Positions 1 to 7,482 of a DNA stretch of 64,000 nt are shown here, piece by piece (within the stretch, counting starts at the first letter, position 1; each line of letters opens with the position of its first letter). Both the position numbers and the translations under genes were made by a program. The notes beneath the pieces are model-generated. The model saw only the letters and a list, made by a program, of their open reading frames with translations. It was not told the DNA's origin and ran no database searches. Origin of the DNA: an uncultured Lachnospiraceae bacterium (GTDB lineage: Bacteria > Bacillota > Clostridia > Lachnospirales > Lachnospiraceae); NCBI GenBank assembly GCA_947625775.1, contig CANQPM010000005.1:1-64000 (forward strand), in the 5' to 3' direction.

Positions 1-437
1 CAATCAGTTCTTCCTGTCCTGTTCATTTTATGTTATAATTTGTTACAGGTTTTTCTTTCCCTTATTTTTGCCCTTATTAGGGTTCGTAACATGAGGAAAA
101 AAGATATAACACAAGGGAAAACATAAGGGCAAGCTCACTTGCTATAAATTTAGCATTTTCAAGGGTTTGTGGATTTTTTGGAGATAAGATATAACAGTTA
201 TTAAATGTTATAAATTAGGTCTTATCAGAATTCCCATTTATCGAGCGAACAGTATTTATAATCACAACAAAATAGCAACACAGGTCTCTTTTTAGAATTG
301 CAACTGGTAGGGACACTTTTCCGAAAAGGGACAATAAAAAAGGTTGTTTACAATAATCAGAAGATTTATGAGTTGACCTGCCTATAGTGGTGAGATTATT
401 ATGAAAATCTTTTAATAGAGGAAAATTTGATTTTTTA
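1..437. other. AT-rich stretch without a recognised gene
   Basis: No convincing reading frame is visible up to the first parS site. The notable structure is a 10-bp inverted repeat, TTGCCCTTAT at 68-77 against ATAAGGGCAA at 123-132, directly followed by a small perfect hairpin GCAAG-CTCA-CTTGC at 129-142. These may be the 3' end or terminator of a gene that lies left of the window, but there is no U-rich tract after the hairpin, so I leave the role open. The only long frame here, on the minus strand over 215-454, has no ribosome site and no family resemblance, and I take it as chance. Confidence 0.5.
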
Positions 438-453
438 TGTTTCACGTGAAACA
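438..453. promoter_or_regulatory. parS: parS site 1 (ParB/Spo0J binding palindrome)
   Basis: The sequence TGTTTCACGTGAAACA is a perfect 16-bp palindrome, extended to 18 bp by A/T on the flanks. It agrees with the known bacterial parS consensus, in which ParB (Spo0J) loads as a CTP-dependent clamp to help segregate and condense the origin region. It lies in an intergenic stretch upstream of the small membrane protein at 634. A second site with a single mismatch lies 2.1 kb away at 2563. Known parS sites cluster near the replication origin, so the left end of this window is probably origin-proximal. That last step is inference; no parA, parB or dnaA is in view. Confidence 0.88.
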
Positions 454-633
454 TTATTTAAAAAATGGGTGGGGCGAAGTCCGCTATTTCTTTTGAAATG
501 TATGGAAAATAGGAGTTCTTTTTGATAAAATAGTTACTGTTAGAAAACGCTAAATCTGAAATTTTGTTGATTTGGAAAATCCTGATAAATTAATTTTATA
601 GGAAACAGAAACTTTGAAATTGATGGAGGTATT

Positions 634-963
634 ATGGGCAGGAAAAAGTATTGGATACTACGACTATTTTTTGTGCTTTTTACAATATCCGTATCTGTTG
701 CAATACTTCCTTGTGGAATAATAAATGTTCATGGCTTATTTGGTGAAATAACAGCACATGTAATAGTCGAAGATAAAGAACAAGAAATTATCAGTATTAA
801 AGACGCAGATTATAAAAAAGTCCAAACTGCAAAAGGCATAAACATTCTAAATATTTGGTTTGACCTTCTGATAACAGTTGTATGCATTACTTTTTGCGCT
901 AATTTAATTAAACTTCCACGAGGAGATACTATAGTTACATTAAAAGTTCGCATGGACAATTAA
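634..963 (+). CDS. Small membrane protein of unknown function
   Basis: A 109-residue protein starting at an ATG with GGAGG six bases upstream. Two hydrophobic segments are visible, at about residues 8-30 and 70-92, separated by a polar stretch rich in Glu, Asp and Lys that would lie outside or inside the membrane as one loop. No family is recognised. It is followed at short spacing by the DUF6483-like gene at 1002 and another small membrane protein at 1427, each with its own ribosome site, so the three may be co-transcribed. The reading frame is probably real because of the good ribosome site and the two membrane segments. Confidence 0.6.
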   Translation: MGRKKYWILRLFFVLFTISVSVAILPCGIINVHGLFGEITAHVIVEDKEQEIISIKDADYKKVQTAKGINILNIWFDLLITVVCITFCANLIKLPRGDTIVTLKVRMDN

Positions 964-1001
964 ATCCTTTCTGCAAATAAAAAGTAGAAAGGAGAAATAT
1001 T

Positions 1002-1385
1002 GTGTTTGAGCAGGATTATGTAATGAGGCTCATTAAAGAGATGGTGCGGGCTATTTTAAAGCTATTATTTAACATTGATGCGGAGTCACCGACGGTAGAA
1101 TCATTGGAAGACAAAGAAGAAAAGGAAACATTGGAAAATCTGTTAGACATGATTGACAATGGTAAAATCAATGAGGCAGAAAATAGCTTATATGATTTGA
1201 CCAGTGATACAGATATGAATAGTTTAGAAATCGCGCTATTATTTTATTCATATTTGAATGACAAAACAGATGATTTTTTAGAAAAAAATGACTTCAGCAG
1301 AGATGAAATCAAATTAGGTCTTGAAAATGTCGCTGACAGATTTGAACTAAGCAGTATTGCAAAAATATTTTTGACAGATTTTTAA
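1002..1385 (+). CDS. DUF6483-like cytosolic protein
   Basis: A 127-residue protein starting at GTG behind an AGGAGA ribosome site. The opening MFEQDYVMRLIKEMVRAI and the acidic helical body resemble the DUF6483 family, which is widespread in Lachnospiraceae and has no known function; I recall this from the N-terminal signature and have not searched. The protein is predicted soluble and all-helical, with two-helix repeats rather like TPR units in the middle. It sits between two small membrane proteins in the same orientation. What it binds or does cannot be said. Confidence 0.6.
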   Translation: MFEQDYVMRLIKEMVRAILKLLFNIDAESPTVESLEDKEEKETLENLLDMIDNGKINEAENSLYDLTSDTDMNSLEIALLFYSYLNDKTDDFLEKNDFSRDEIKLGLENVADRFELSSIAKIFLTDF

Positions 1386-1426
1386 TGAATATGTAAAAAA
1401 TATTAGAAATTTTATAGGAGGAGTTA

Positions 1427-1741
1427 ATGAAAGAACAGAAAATATTTTCATTATTAATAATTGTAATAAATGCTATCGGGGTTATTTGTCTGATTTATTT
1501 TGCTATTCCATATCTTACCCACAGCACTGTGGTAGCCAATCCAAATGCGATGCTGCCTGCAGAGGCATGGGATATGGCGGGTATGGCATTGACGCTTGGA
1601 TTTATCCCGCTTTTAATTGCAAATATTTTATGTTTTGTATTCATAAAAGCAAAACAAAAGCTTGTAAAGTTAATGTTTTTTGTTCCAAGTACAATATGCT
1701 TTATTATTGTGGCAAGCTATTGGATAACATCATTTGCATAA
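1427..1741 (+). CDS. Small three-helix membrane protein
   Basis: A 104-residue hydrophobic protein starting at an ATG preceded by AGGAGG (spacing about 6). Three membrane-spanning segments are visible, roughly residues 6-28, 52-74 and 80-102, with a short loop containing a Pro-Ala-Glu stretch after the first. No family is recognised. An overlapping frame (1486-1773) on the same strand is a shadow. The neighbour at 1778 (QueG-like) has its own strong ribosome site 36 bases downstream, so the two may share a transcript. Confidence 0.6.
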   Translation: MKEQKIFSLLIIVINAIGVICLIYFAIPYLTHSTVVANPNAMLPAEAWDMAGMALTLGFIPLLIANILCFVFIKAKQKLVKLMFFVPSTICFIIVASYWITSFA

Positions 1742-1777
1742 AAACGAAAATCAGAATTTTATCGAGGAGGTAACGCT

Positions 1778-2479
1778 ATGCTTGATAATAGAGCGGTTAA
1801 GAAAATAATGTTTTCGTTAGGGGCGGATTTATGCGGTATTGCAAGTGTAGACAGATTTAATGACGCGCCTAAAGGGTATCATCCTTTGGATATTTTGCCG
1901 ACTTGTAAATCGGTAATTTCTTTCGCCTGCAGGTTTCCTGTTGGAACACTTATATGCAAGTCGCATATTCCATATACAAGGACAAGAAATTCCATCACGC
2001 CTAAAATGGATTCTATTGCTCTTGATTTCTGCATAGAGATGGAAAAAAGAAAAATAATATGCGTTCCTATACCAACGAACGAGAGCCAGTGGGATAAGAA
2101 TACTGACAGATACCGCTCTATTATTTCGCAAAAGCATGCTGCACAGGCGGCTGGATTGGGCACGATAGGAAGACATTCCCTGCTGATAACGCCAGAATTT
2201 GGAAGTATGGTTTGGCTGGGGGCGGTGCTATGCGAGCAGGAATTTGAGGCTGATGAAATGAAAGCTCCTGTTTGTAATGGCTGCAATTTATGTGTAGATG
2301 TCTGTCCCATAAACGCTTTGCAAAATCCAGAAATAAATCAGCAGGCTTGTTGGAATTTTGCATTTGGAGATGATAAAGAGGAGCGGGTTTGGAAAATATC
2401 CTGTCACAAGTGCAGAGATATTTGTCCGTATAATTTAGGGAGTCAAAATTCGCTTGTAGAATTGAATATAGAGAAATAA
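1778..2479 (+). CDS. QueG-like double [4Fe-4S] cluster protein
   Basis: A 233-residue protein with GAGGAGGT upstream of its ATG. It carries a C-terminal dicluster ferredoxin region: CNGCNLCVDVCP at about residues 167-178 and CHKCRDICP at about 210-218, which supply cysteines for two [4Fe-4S] clusters. The region before it contains GLGTIGRHSLLITPEFGS, typical of the epoxyqueuosine reductase (QueG) superfamily. True QueG reduces epoxyqueuosine to queuosine in tRNA with cobalamin and is near 310-380 residues; this shorter protein lacks the C-terminal part, so I call it QueG-like rather than QueG. Such short relatives are common in Clostridia and may be redox proteins with other substrates. There is no queuosine gene nearby. 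Confidence 0.75.
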   Translation: MLDNRAVKKIMFSLGADLCGIASVDRFNDAPKGYHPLDILPTCKSVISFACRFPVGTLICKSHIPYTRTRNSITPKMDSIALDFCIEMEKRKIICVPIPTNESQWDKNTDRYRSIISQKHAAQAAGLGTIGRHSLLITPEFGSMVWLGAVLCEQEFEADEMKAPVCNGCNLCVDVCPINALQNPEINQQACWNFAFGDDKEERVWKISCHKCRDICPYNLGSQNSLVELNIEK

Positions 2480-2562
2480 ATTTTTAATGGATAATAAACT
2501 AATGAAAAAACAAAATAAGGTTTGTTGAAAGTTAGAAAAAATTATAGTGTTGGCTTAAAAAA

Positions 2563-2578
2563 TGTTTCACGTGAAACT
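2563..2578. promoter_or_regulatory. parS: parS site 2 (ParB/Spo0J binding, one mismatch)
   Basis: TGTTTCACGTGAAACT matches the parS consensus at 15 of 16 positions; only the last base breaks the palindrome. It lies in the intergenic stretch between the QueG-like gene and the truncated methyltransferase at 2635. Together with the perfect site at 438 it makes two parS-type sites within 2.2 kb, which is far more than chance allows for a 16-bp motif in 64 kb. Confidence 0.8.
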
Positions 2579-2634
2579 TTTTAAAAGTCGTGTTAAAAAA
2601 ATACAGTCAAATTGACATTTAAAGGAAATATAAG

Positions 2635-2817
2635 ATGAATATTATATGGAATGCGGAAAAATACACGTCGGATTTTTCTTTTGTTCATCAGTATGGGAAT
2701 AATGTGGTTGAATTGATTGATGCAGCTGCAGGCAGTTCTGTATTGGATTTGGGATGCGGAAATGGCGCTTTGACGAAGGTTTTGTATGATAAAGGCTATA
2801 ATGAAAGAATGGGGTGA
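2635..2817 (+). pseudogene. Truncated class I SAM methyltransferase (N-terminal stump)
   Basis: Sixty codons that begin like a complete SAM-dependent methyltransferase: an NAEKYTSDFSFVHQYG opening followed by motif I, SVLDLGCGNGALTKVLYDKG at about residues 35-54. In intact relatives the fold continues for another 150-190 residues with the acidic loop that holds the adenosine ribose and the substrate-binding strands. Here the frame ends six codons after motif I, and the ribosome site of the next gene (GGGGTGATAG) begins at the break. I infer a deletion that removed the 3' part and joined the stump to the next gene. It cannot be an active enzyme. Confidence 0.8.
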
Positions 2818-2821
2818 TAGT

Positions 2822-3472
2822 TTGAAACGGTATTCCGCTTTGTTGGTCTGCAAAGGCGTAGAATACAAAACATTTGTAAATGGCGATATGTATGATGATG
2901 ACGAACTGACTTTCGAAATCAATGGCGTAAAAATATGTGTTGAATTTGACGGCAGCCTTTACATAGAAAATTTTGCCGATTATTCTGATGAACAGCTCAG
3001 TTTTCTGACATTTTATCAAAAGAATGATGCTGCATTTTTGACAAACTATGTTTTCACCTGTTTTATTCCTGTATCTGTGGTTAAAAAAGAAACAGGCGAG
3101 ATGAGTAAATCATTTTTGACAATAGTAAACAGGCATAAAGGCGCGCAGGATAATGCAGCCACTCATCTGTTACAGCTTTTAAATGAAAAATCAGAAATGA
3201 AATATATAGATGATGCAGTCAATGAGCTTCAAAACAAATTAAGCGGCAGATACAGCATATGCATTTGCGGATGCTGTAAATATGGACAGGAAAATCCATA
3301 TGGCGGAGATGCATATTTGAATTATCTGTGTTTCAGAAAAAATAAAGCTAAGTATCTGCAATTTCAAGCGGGTGTTGGTAAATTAGACTGGGAGTTTTTT
3401 ACAGATGAGAAGAATGTTGAAAAAACACGACCTGTTTACGGCTGTGAGGAATTTTTGTCTGTAGTAGGGTAA
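2822..3472 (+). CDS. Unrecognised cytosolic protein, possible orphan immunity protein
   Basis: About 216 residues if translation starts at the TTG at 2822, which has GGGGTGATAG just upstream; upstream ATG codons at 2786 and 2801 are in frame but fall in the tail of the truncated methyltransferase and lack a comparable site. The protein is soluble, with a beta-rich N-terminal half (VNGDMYDDDELTFEINGVKI) and a Cys-rich stretch near residues 153-175 (SICICGCCKYGQENPYGG) ending in LCFRKNK. I do not recognise the family. Size, acidity and its place in a row of small unrelated cytosolic proteins recall immunity genes that gather downstream of polymorphic toxins, but no toxin is visible. Confidence 0.5.
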   Translation: MKRYSALLVCKGVEYKTFVNGDMYDDDELTFEINGVKICVEFDGSLYIENFADYSDEQLSFLTFYQKNDAAFLTNYVFTCFIPVSVVKKETGEMSKSFLTIVNRHKGAQDNAATHLLQLLNEKSEMKYIDDAVNELQNKLSGRYSICICGCCKYGQENPYGGDAYLNYLCFRKNKAKYLQFQAGVGKLDWEFFTDEKNVEKTRPVYGCEEFLSVVG

Positions 3473-3492
3473 TTTTGCGGAAGGATAAAAAA

Positions 3493-3888
3493 ATGTTATT
3501 CAAGATTTTCAATTCACAAGAAGAAAGGAAAAAATATGGTGGTTCAGCGTTTATTGAGATTCAATTTTGCAGACTTCCTATGGAAACTAATATAAAAGAT
3601 ATTGTGGCAGTGGACAGGATATGTCACTGGCAAAACGATTCTTTGTATGTCTATATTGACGATCTCAATGTTTTTTATAAAAAATATAGCCGAATTTTCA
3701 ACTGTGGAATTTATAACAATCTGAAAAAAGGCGGAATGGATATATATGGAATTAACTATTATGATTTGCCGCACATAGATTCTATGATTAAAATGCTTTT
3801 CATGGAAAAACCTGTAGATTATGAAACGTTGGCTGAATGGCTGAATAGGGCAAGGGCGTATAATGGATTTTATATTTTGGGAATATGA
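3493..3888 (+). CDS. Unrecognised small cytosolic protein
   Basis: About 131 residues from the ATG at 3493, chosen because AAGGA stands seven bases before it; a longer form would begin at a TTG at 3475 without a ribosome site. The protein is soluble, with mixed alpha/beta predicted character and many aromatic residues (ISRIFNCGIYNN-type pattern near the middle, an aromatic C-terminus YNGFYILGI). No family is recognised. It follows the 2822 gene after 20 bases and is likely co-transcribed. An immunity-type role is a guess from context only. Confidence 0.45.
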   Translation: MLFKIFNSQEERKKYGGSAFIEIQFCRLPMETNIKDIVAVDRICHWQNDSLYVYIDDLNVFYKKYSRIFNCGIYNNLKKGGMDIYGINYYDLPHIDSMIKMLFMEKPVDYETLAEWLNRARAYNGFYILGI

Positions 3889-4023
3889 GCAATTATGAAG
3901 TCTGAAAATGGATTGATTGAAAAAACTGTGACGTAATTTATAGTTTTTGGTTTTGTTTAACAGCAGAATATTTGTAGGATGTATATTGAAAAAATAAAGG
4001 TCGATAAAGGAGGAGATTTACCA

Positions 4024-4380
4024 ATGTTTAGTGAAATATCAAAATGGCTCGATAATGTATTGGAGGCTGAAATTCCAGATGAGGTTGCAGCATTTGGTTT
4101 TAATCTGTATGATGACGGCGATTGCCGCTGGTCGATGGAATTAGTCGGAGCATCAGAATTTGACGCCGATGAAGACGACTGGCTGTGCAATGAAGTGACA
4201 GACTTTGACACAAGGGAAAACCCTTTCCGCTTGGAAAAAGAAGCGGAATGGGAGGAAATACTTGCAGATGTAATTAGTGCATTAAAAGAGTATCTGAATA
4301 ATGGCAAGTATGCTGATACGCTAAAAGCAAAAGCGGGCATTGGCATCGGATTTGTTGACGGCGATATAGAAATTCTTTGA
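4024..4380 (+). CDS. Acidic cytosolic protein, possible orphan immunity protein
   Basis: About 118 residues from the ATG at 4024, which has AAAGGAGGAG ten bases upstream; the in-frame ATG at 3979 has no ribosome site. The protein is very acidic (FDADEDDWLCNEVTDFD near residues 42-58) with a small beta sheet followed by a C-terminal helix and GIGIGFVDGDIEIL. This composition and length match the general style of contact-toxin immunity proteins, and it lies among other orphan candidates. I do not recognise a named family. Confidence 0.5.
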   Translation: MFSEISKWLDNVLEAEIPDEVAAFGFNLYDDGDCRWSMELVGASEFDADEDDWLCNEVTDFDTRENPFRLEKEAEWEEILADVISALKEYLNNGKYADTLKAKAGIGIGFVDGDIEIL

Positions 4381-4485
4381 TTATGGCAGATTTTGAATAG
4401 GCTTTGGAGGACGTTGCTCAAGGACAAATTTGGTTACGATGTATATTTGAGTAACAGACAAATTAATGTTGAGGGAAAAATAATT

Positions 4486-4902
4486 ATGAGAAATCCAGAA
4501 GAAACAATCGGTAAAATGATAGACAAATCAGGAACAAGCTTTATTGGTTATATAGACAATGAAGGCTATCCAATTACAAAAGCGATGCTAAAACCAAGAA
4601 AAAGAAATGGCATTAAGGAAATATGGTTTTCGACAAATACATCATCAAATAAAGTCAAGTGTTTCAGAAAAAATAACAAAGCCAGTGTTTATTTTGTAGA
4701 CAAAAGATTTTTTAGAGGGGTTAGTTTAATTGGAAATATTGAAATACTGGAAACGCCAGATGCGAAGGAAAGCATTTGGCAGGAGGGAGATGAAATTTAT
4801 TATAAAAAAGGCATAACTGATCCTGATTATTGCGTTCTTAAATTTACGGCAATTAAGGGACGATATTATAGCAATTTTAAGTCTGAGGATTTTGAAATAT
4901 AA
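4486..4902 (+). CDS. Pyridoxamine 5'-phosphate oxidase-fold (PNPOx-like) protein
   Basis: About 138 residues from the ATG at 4486 with GAGGGA nine bases before it; an upstream start at 4393 would add 31 residues of poor coding character. The pattern FIGYIDNEGYPITKAML, then IWFSTNTSSNKVKCFRKNNKASVYF and GVSLIGNIEIL follows the split beta-barrel of PNPOx-like flavin/F420-type proteins (general stress protein 26 group). Members bind FMN or related cofactors or haem, usually as dimers. The substrate is unknown. The neighbours are unrelated small genes, so context gives no hint. Confidence 0.75.
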   Translation: MRNPEETIGKMIDKSGTSFIGYIDNEGYPITKAMLKPRKRNGIKEIWFSTNTSSNKVKCFRKNNKASVYFVDKRFFRGVSLIGNIEILETPDAKESIWQEGDEIYYKKGITDPDYCVLKFTAIKGRYYSNFKSEDFEI

Positions 4903-4915
4903 ATTTTAATCTATC

Positions 4916-4950
4916 TTTATTCAGTGGATAAAACATTAACAGTAACTGCA
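4916..4950. repeat. 35-bp direct repeat, copy 1 (remnant of a GNAT gene 3' end)
   Basis: These 35 bases are identical to 6207-6241. The second copy holds the last codons and the stop of the GNAT gene (FIQWIKH then TAA). Here the same codons stand in a non-coding gap with no acetyltransferase in front, so this copy looks like the scar left by a duplication or recombination event involving that gene. Confidence 0.8.
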
Positions 4951-5049
4951 TTAACTCACACAAGATTTGTTTATGTGATAGTTGTTATGAAAAGTGATGA
5001 CGTGATAAGCGTTTGCTGTCGTGATAAAAAATATTATGGAGGAAATAAA

Positions 5050-5289
5050 ATGTTATGTCCTAAATGTGGTAAAGAAATGCAGAGCGGCGCACTTGGACCA
5101 AGTCAAAAAGGATTAGTATATTGGGCAAGAGATGAATTTTTCAATAGTAAAATTTTTATTTTTATGACGAAACGAAGCGCCGCAAAGAACGGTGCAATTA
5201 TTATACCTGTTCGTTATGGACTAATTGATCATCGTACAAAAGCATGGGCGTGTGAGGATTGTAAATATGTATTGGTAGATTGCAACTGA
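5050..5289 (+). CDS. DUF6487-like zinc-ribbon protein, copy 1
   Basis: A 79-residue protein from the ATG at 5050, with GGAGG eight bases before it; a frame beginning further upstream at 4924 runs through the repeat scar and is not credible. It begins MLCPKCGKEMQSGAL and ends with CEDCKYVLVDCN, so four cysteines in two CxxC pairs would form one zinc ribbon. This layout matches the DUF6487 family of small clostridial proteins, function unknown. A second copy, the same length and nearly identical, lies at 55080; the two differ at roughly a tenth of positions. Confidence 0.75.
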   Translation: MLCPKCGKEMQSGALGPSQKGLVYWARDEFFNSKIFIFMTKRSAAKNGAIIIPVRYGLIDHRTKAWACEDCKYVLVDCN

Positions 5290-5365
5290 ATTATGTTATA
5301 TTAGTTTGCAATGAATAAAGGACGCCCATTGCATATCAAAACTGGTACTTATGGGGTAAGTAAAA

Positions 5366-5713
5366 ATGAATGAATTAAAGAGGAAACTAGATGAAAATTG
5401 TGTTAGGATTATCAAAATAAGTCAAAAAGCATTGTTTGAATTTATATATGAAAAGTTTATTGAAAAACAAGAAGATTATCTTGATGTAGACTCACTTGAA
5501 GTGTCAAACATTTTTGACATCAATTTTGAGCATGGAGAGTTTGTTTTTTGTGCTTTTAAATCAGAAGATGCATACGGTGGAATGCGTCAGTTGCCTAAAG
5601 GAATTGACTTACAGCGGCTGATGGCAAATATACCAGATACTACGTTGACAATGTTCTCTGCTGATAGATATAAAGAATACACAATAGATGAGCTGGTTGA
5701 GTTATCAAGGTAA
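5366..5713 (+). CDS. Unrecognised small cytosolic protein
   Basis: A 115-residue protein starting at an ATG with a purine-rich TGGGGTAAG site upstream. It is soluble, with an N-terminal helical part, an acidic middle (EDYLDVDSLEVSNIFDINF) and a C-terminal helix. No family is recognised. It stands alone between the DUF6487-like gene and the GNAT gene. Like several neighbours it could be an orphan immunity protein, but there is no direct evidence. Confidence 0.5.
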   Translation: MNELKRKLDENCVRIIKISQKALFEFIYEKFIEKQEDYLDVDSLEVSNIFDINFEHGEFVFCAFKSEDAYGGMRQLPKGIDLQRLMANIPDTTLTMFSADRYKEYTIDELVELSR

Positions 5714-5789
5714 CAATAAAAATTCCTATTTTGCAAAGATGAAAGAGAATAGGTTTTTATCAAAAGGATTAATAGTAGAGGTGACGTGT

Positions 5790-6230
5790 ATGATTAGAGA
5801 AATAACGGAAAATGATTTAGACGGATTATTAAAGCTGTATATGCAGCTGCATAATAATCCTATGCCCGAAAAGACGGCTGAACTTTTGCAGATTTGGAAT
5901 GAGATTTTTCAGGATAAAAATCATCATGTGATTGTTGCCGAGGAAAATGGGGAAATTGTGTCCTCATGTGTCTGCGTAATCATTCCAAACCTGACTCACA
6001 ATCAACAGCCGTATGCTTTTATTGAAAATGTGATAACTGATGAAAAATTCAGGAAAAAAGGATTAGCAACGCAATGCTTGAATTTTGCAAAAAAGATTGC
6101 GCAGGAGGAAAATTGCTATAAGATGATGCTGCTTACAGGCTCTAAGGAAGAAAGCACATTGAATTTTTACAGAAAAACGGGATATAACAGCGAGGACAAA
6201 ACCGCATTTATTCAGTGGATAAAACATTAA
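5790..6230 (+). CDS. GNAT-family N-acetyltransferase
   Basis: About 146 residues from the ATG at 5790; GAGGTGACG lies just upstream, while earlier in-frame codons lack a site. The acetyl-CoA pyrophosphate-binding motif is clear in VITDEKFRKKGLATQCL (R/Q-x-x-G-x-A type, about residues 85-101), followed by the alpha-4 region with NFYRKTGY near the C-terminus. The enzyme would transfer acetyl from acetyl-CoA to an amine; the substrate cannot be read from the sequence. Its last codons and stop form copy 2 of the 35-bp repeat at 6207-6241. Confidence 0.85.
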   Translation: MIREITENDLDGLLKLYMQLHNNPMPEKTAELLQIWNEIFQDKNHHVIVAEENGEIVSSCVCVIIPNLTHNQQPYAFIENVITDEKFRKKGLATQCLNFAKKIAQEENCYKMMLLTGSKEESTLNFYRKTGYNSEDKTAFIQWIKH

Positions 6231-6241
6231 CAGTAACTGCA
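6207..6241. repeat. 35-bp direct repeat, copy 2 (inside the GNAT 3' end)
   Basis: Identical over 35 bases to 4916-4950. It includes the last seven codons and stop of the GNAT gene plus eleven bases beyond, so the repeat crosses the gene end. The two copies are 1.29 kb apart in the same orientation and flank the DUF6487-like gene, the 5366 gene and the GNAT gene. Confidence 0.8.
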
Positions 6242-6270
6242 CCAAATCAAAATTTCAGGAGAAAAACAAA

Positions 6271-6879
6271 ATGAACCAAAAAGAAAGAATGTTAAACGGT
6301 CTGCCGTATAAAGCATGGATGGATAATCTTGACGCTGAGCGAGATGCCTGCAAAGAGATTATCTATGAATTTAATATGTTAAAGCCGAGTGAACGAAAAA
6401 GGATTCCCGAAATCCTTAAAGAGCTATTTGGCAAAACTGGAAATAACATATTGGTTGAGCCGCCGTTTCATTGTGATTACGGGTGGAACATTGAAACGGG
6501 CGAAAACTTTTATGCTAATTACAATCTTACAATTTTAGACGTTGGGAAAGTGACGTTTGGCGATAATGTTTTAATTGCGCCGAATGTGTCAATTTACGCC
6601 GCAGGACACCCCATCCATCCTGACAGCAGAAATTCAGGGTATGAATATGGGATTCCCGTTACAATAGGGAATAATGTGTGGATAGGAGGCAGCGTCGTAA
6701 TTCTGCCAGGTGTCACAATAGGCGATAATGTCGTAATCGGTGCGGGCAGTGTAGTCACAAAGGATATTCCAAGCAATGTAATCGCAGCGGGCAATCCGTG
6801 CAAAGTCGTCAGGGAGATAACAGATGCCGACAGAGAGTTTTATTATAAGGACAGGAAGTTTGATGTGACGGATTTTTAA
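6271..6879 (+). CDS. Sugar O-acetyltransferase, maltose/galactoside acetyltransferase family
   Basis: A 202-residue protein with AGGAG before its ATG. The N-terminal helical cap (MLNGLPYKAWMDNLDAERD) and the left-handed beta-helix built of hexapeptide repeats (IGNNVWIGGSVVILPGVTIG, IGAGSVVTKDIP) are those of the LacA/Maa/NodL group. The loop YAAGHPIHPDSRN carries the catalytic histidine. These trimers move acetyl from acetyl-CoA to the 6-OH of sugars. The C-terminus (GNPCKVVREIT) is complete, so the gene looks intact. The sugar acceptor cannot be assigned. Confidence 0.9.
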   Translation: MNQKERMLNGLPYKAWMDNLDAERDACKEIIYEFNMLKPSERKRIPEILKELFGKTGNNILVEPPFHCDYGWNIETGENFYANYNLTILDVGKVTFGDNVLIAPNVSIYAAGHPIHPDSRNSGYEYGIPVTIGNNVWIGGSVVILPGVTIGDNVVIGAGSVVTKDIPSNVIAAGNPCKVVREITDADREFYYKDRKFDVTDF

Positions 6880-7482
6880 ATCTGTTTTTTCAGTTTTGTC
6901 AAAATGCAAGTATGTAAAGAAGAAAAGATAATTTATCAATTTTAATAAATTAAAAAGGATATATTGATATAATAAACGTTTTATTTGTACTATAAAAATC
7001 ACATGAAAAATTTTGTAGTAGATATAATTAAATATGTAAGATTCAGATAATGATTGCAAGAGTTTGCGTATTTTTATAATATGCAGACTCTTTTCATTTT
7101 CAAAAAATACAAAAAGTCATTAATCACATATTTAAAAGTGACAAATAGTCATAAATACAAATTGTATAGGGTGTATTATTGTGATAAGTCGATTCGTATG
7201 ATTTATGGACAATTAAAAAGTTATATAGTATAAAGTCATTTATTTTGTAGTAGGATATATCAGAAAATGTTTTGGAATTTTATCTAAGTAGCGAAAAGAT
7301 TATTTTGGCAGTTAATAAGTAGGAGAGAATTTGTTTTACAGATTATTATGGTGTGCCAGACCAATGTAATTATAAAAATATTAAATGAGAAATTAATAGA
7401 TAAAAAGATGTTTTAGTGTGAGATGTTTAACCGCAAATATTAGAATCAAAAGATAAAAAATGATTGAAAAGGGAGACGCAAA
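6880..7482. other. 600-bp AT-rich gap upstream of the restriction locus
   Basis: No gene is supported here; one long minus-strand frame (6634-7059) is a shadow of the acetyltransferase. A terminator-like hairpin lies at 7058-7092. Between it and the HTH gene the sequence AGTCAT recurs near 7115, 7148 and 7231, and TGACAAATAGTCA at 7139-7151 is a perfect dyad with 4-bp arms. Controller proteins of restriction systems bind short GACT/AGTC-type boxes, so these could be operators for the HTH gene at 7483; this is a guess. Confidence 0.4.
7058..7092 (+). terminator. Putative intrinsic terminator
   Basis: AAGAGTTTGC and GCAGACTCTT form a 10-bp stem with one G-T pair around a 15-base AT loop, followed by TTTTCATTTT. 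It lies 180 bases after the acetyltransferase stop and 390 bases before the HTH gene, so it would close the upstream transcript. Confidence 0.5.

Noticed and set aside
215-454. 79-codon frame on the minus strand beginning MFHVKH
   Set aside because: Its first codons are just the parS palindrome; no ribosome site and no family resemblance.
1486-1773. 95-codon plus-strand frame overlapping the 1427 gene
   Set aside because: Shares the strand but lacks a ribosome site and membrane topology; the 1427 frame has both.
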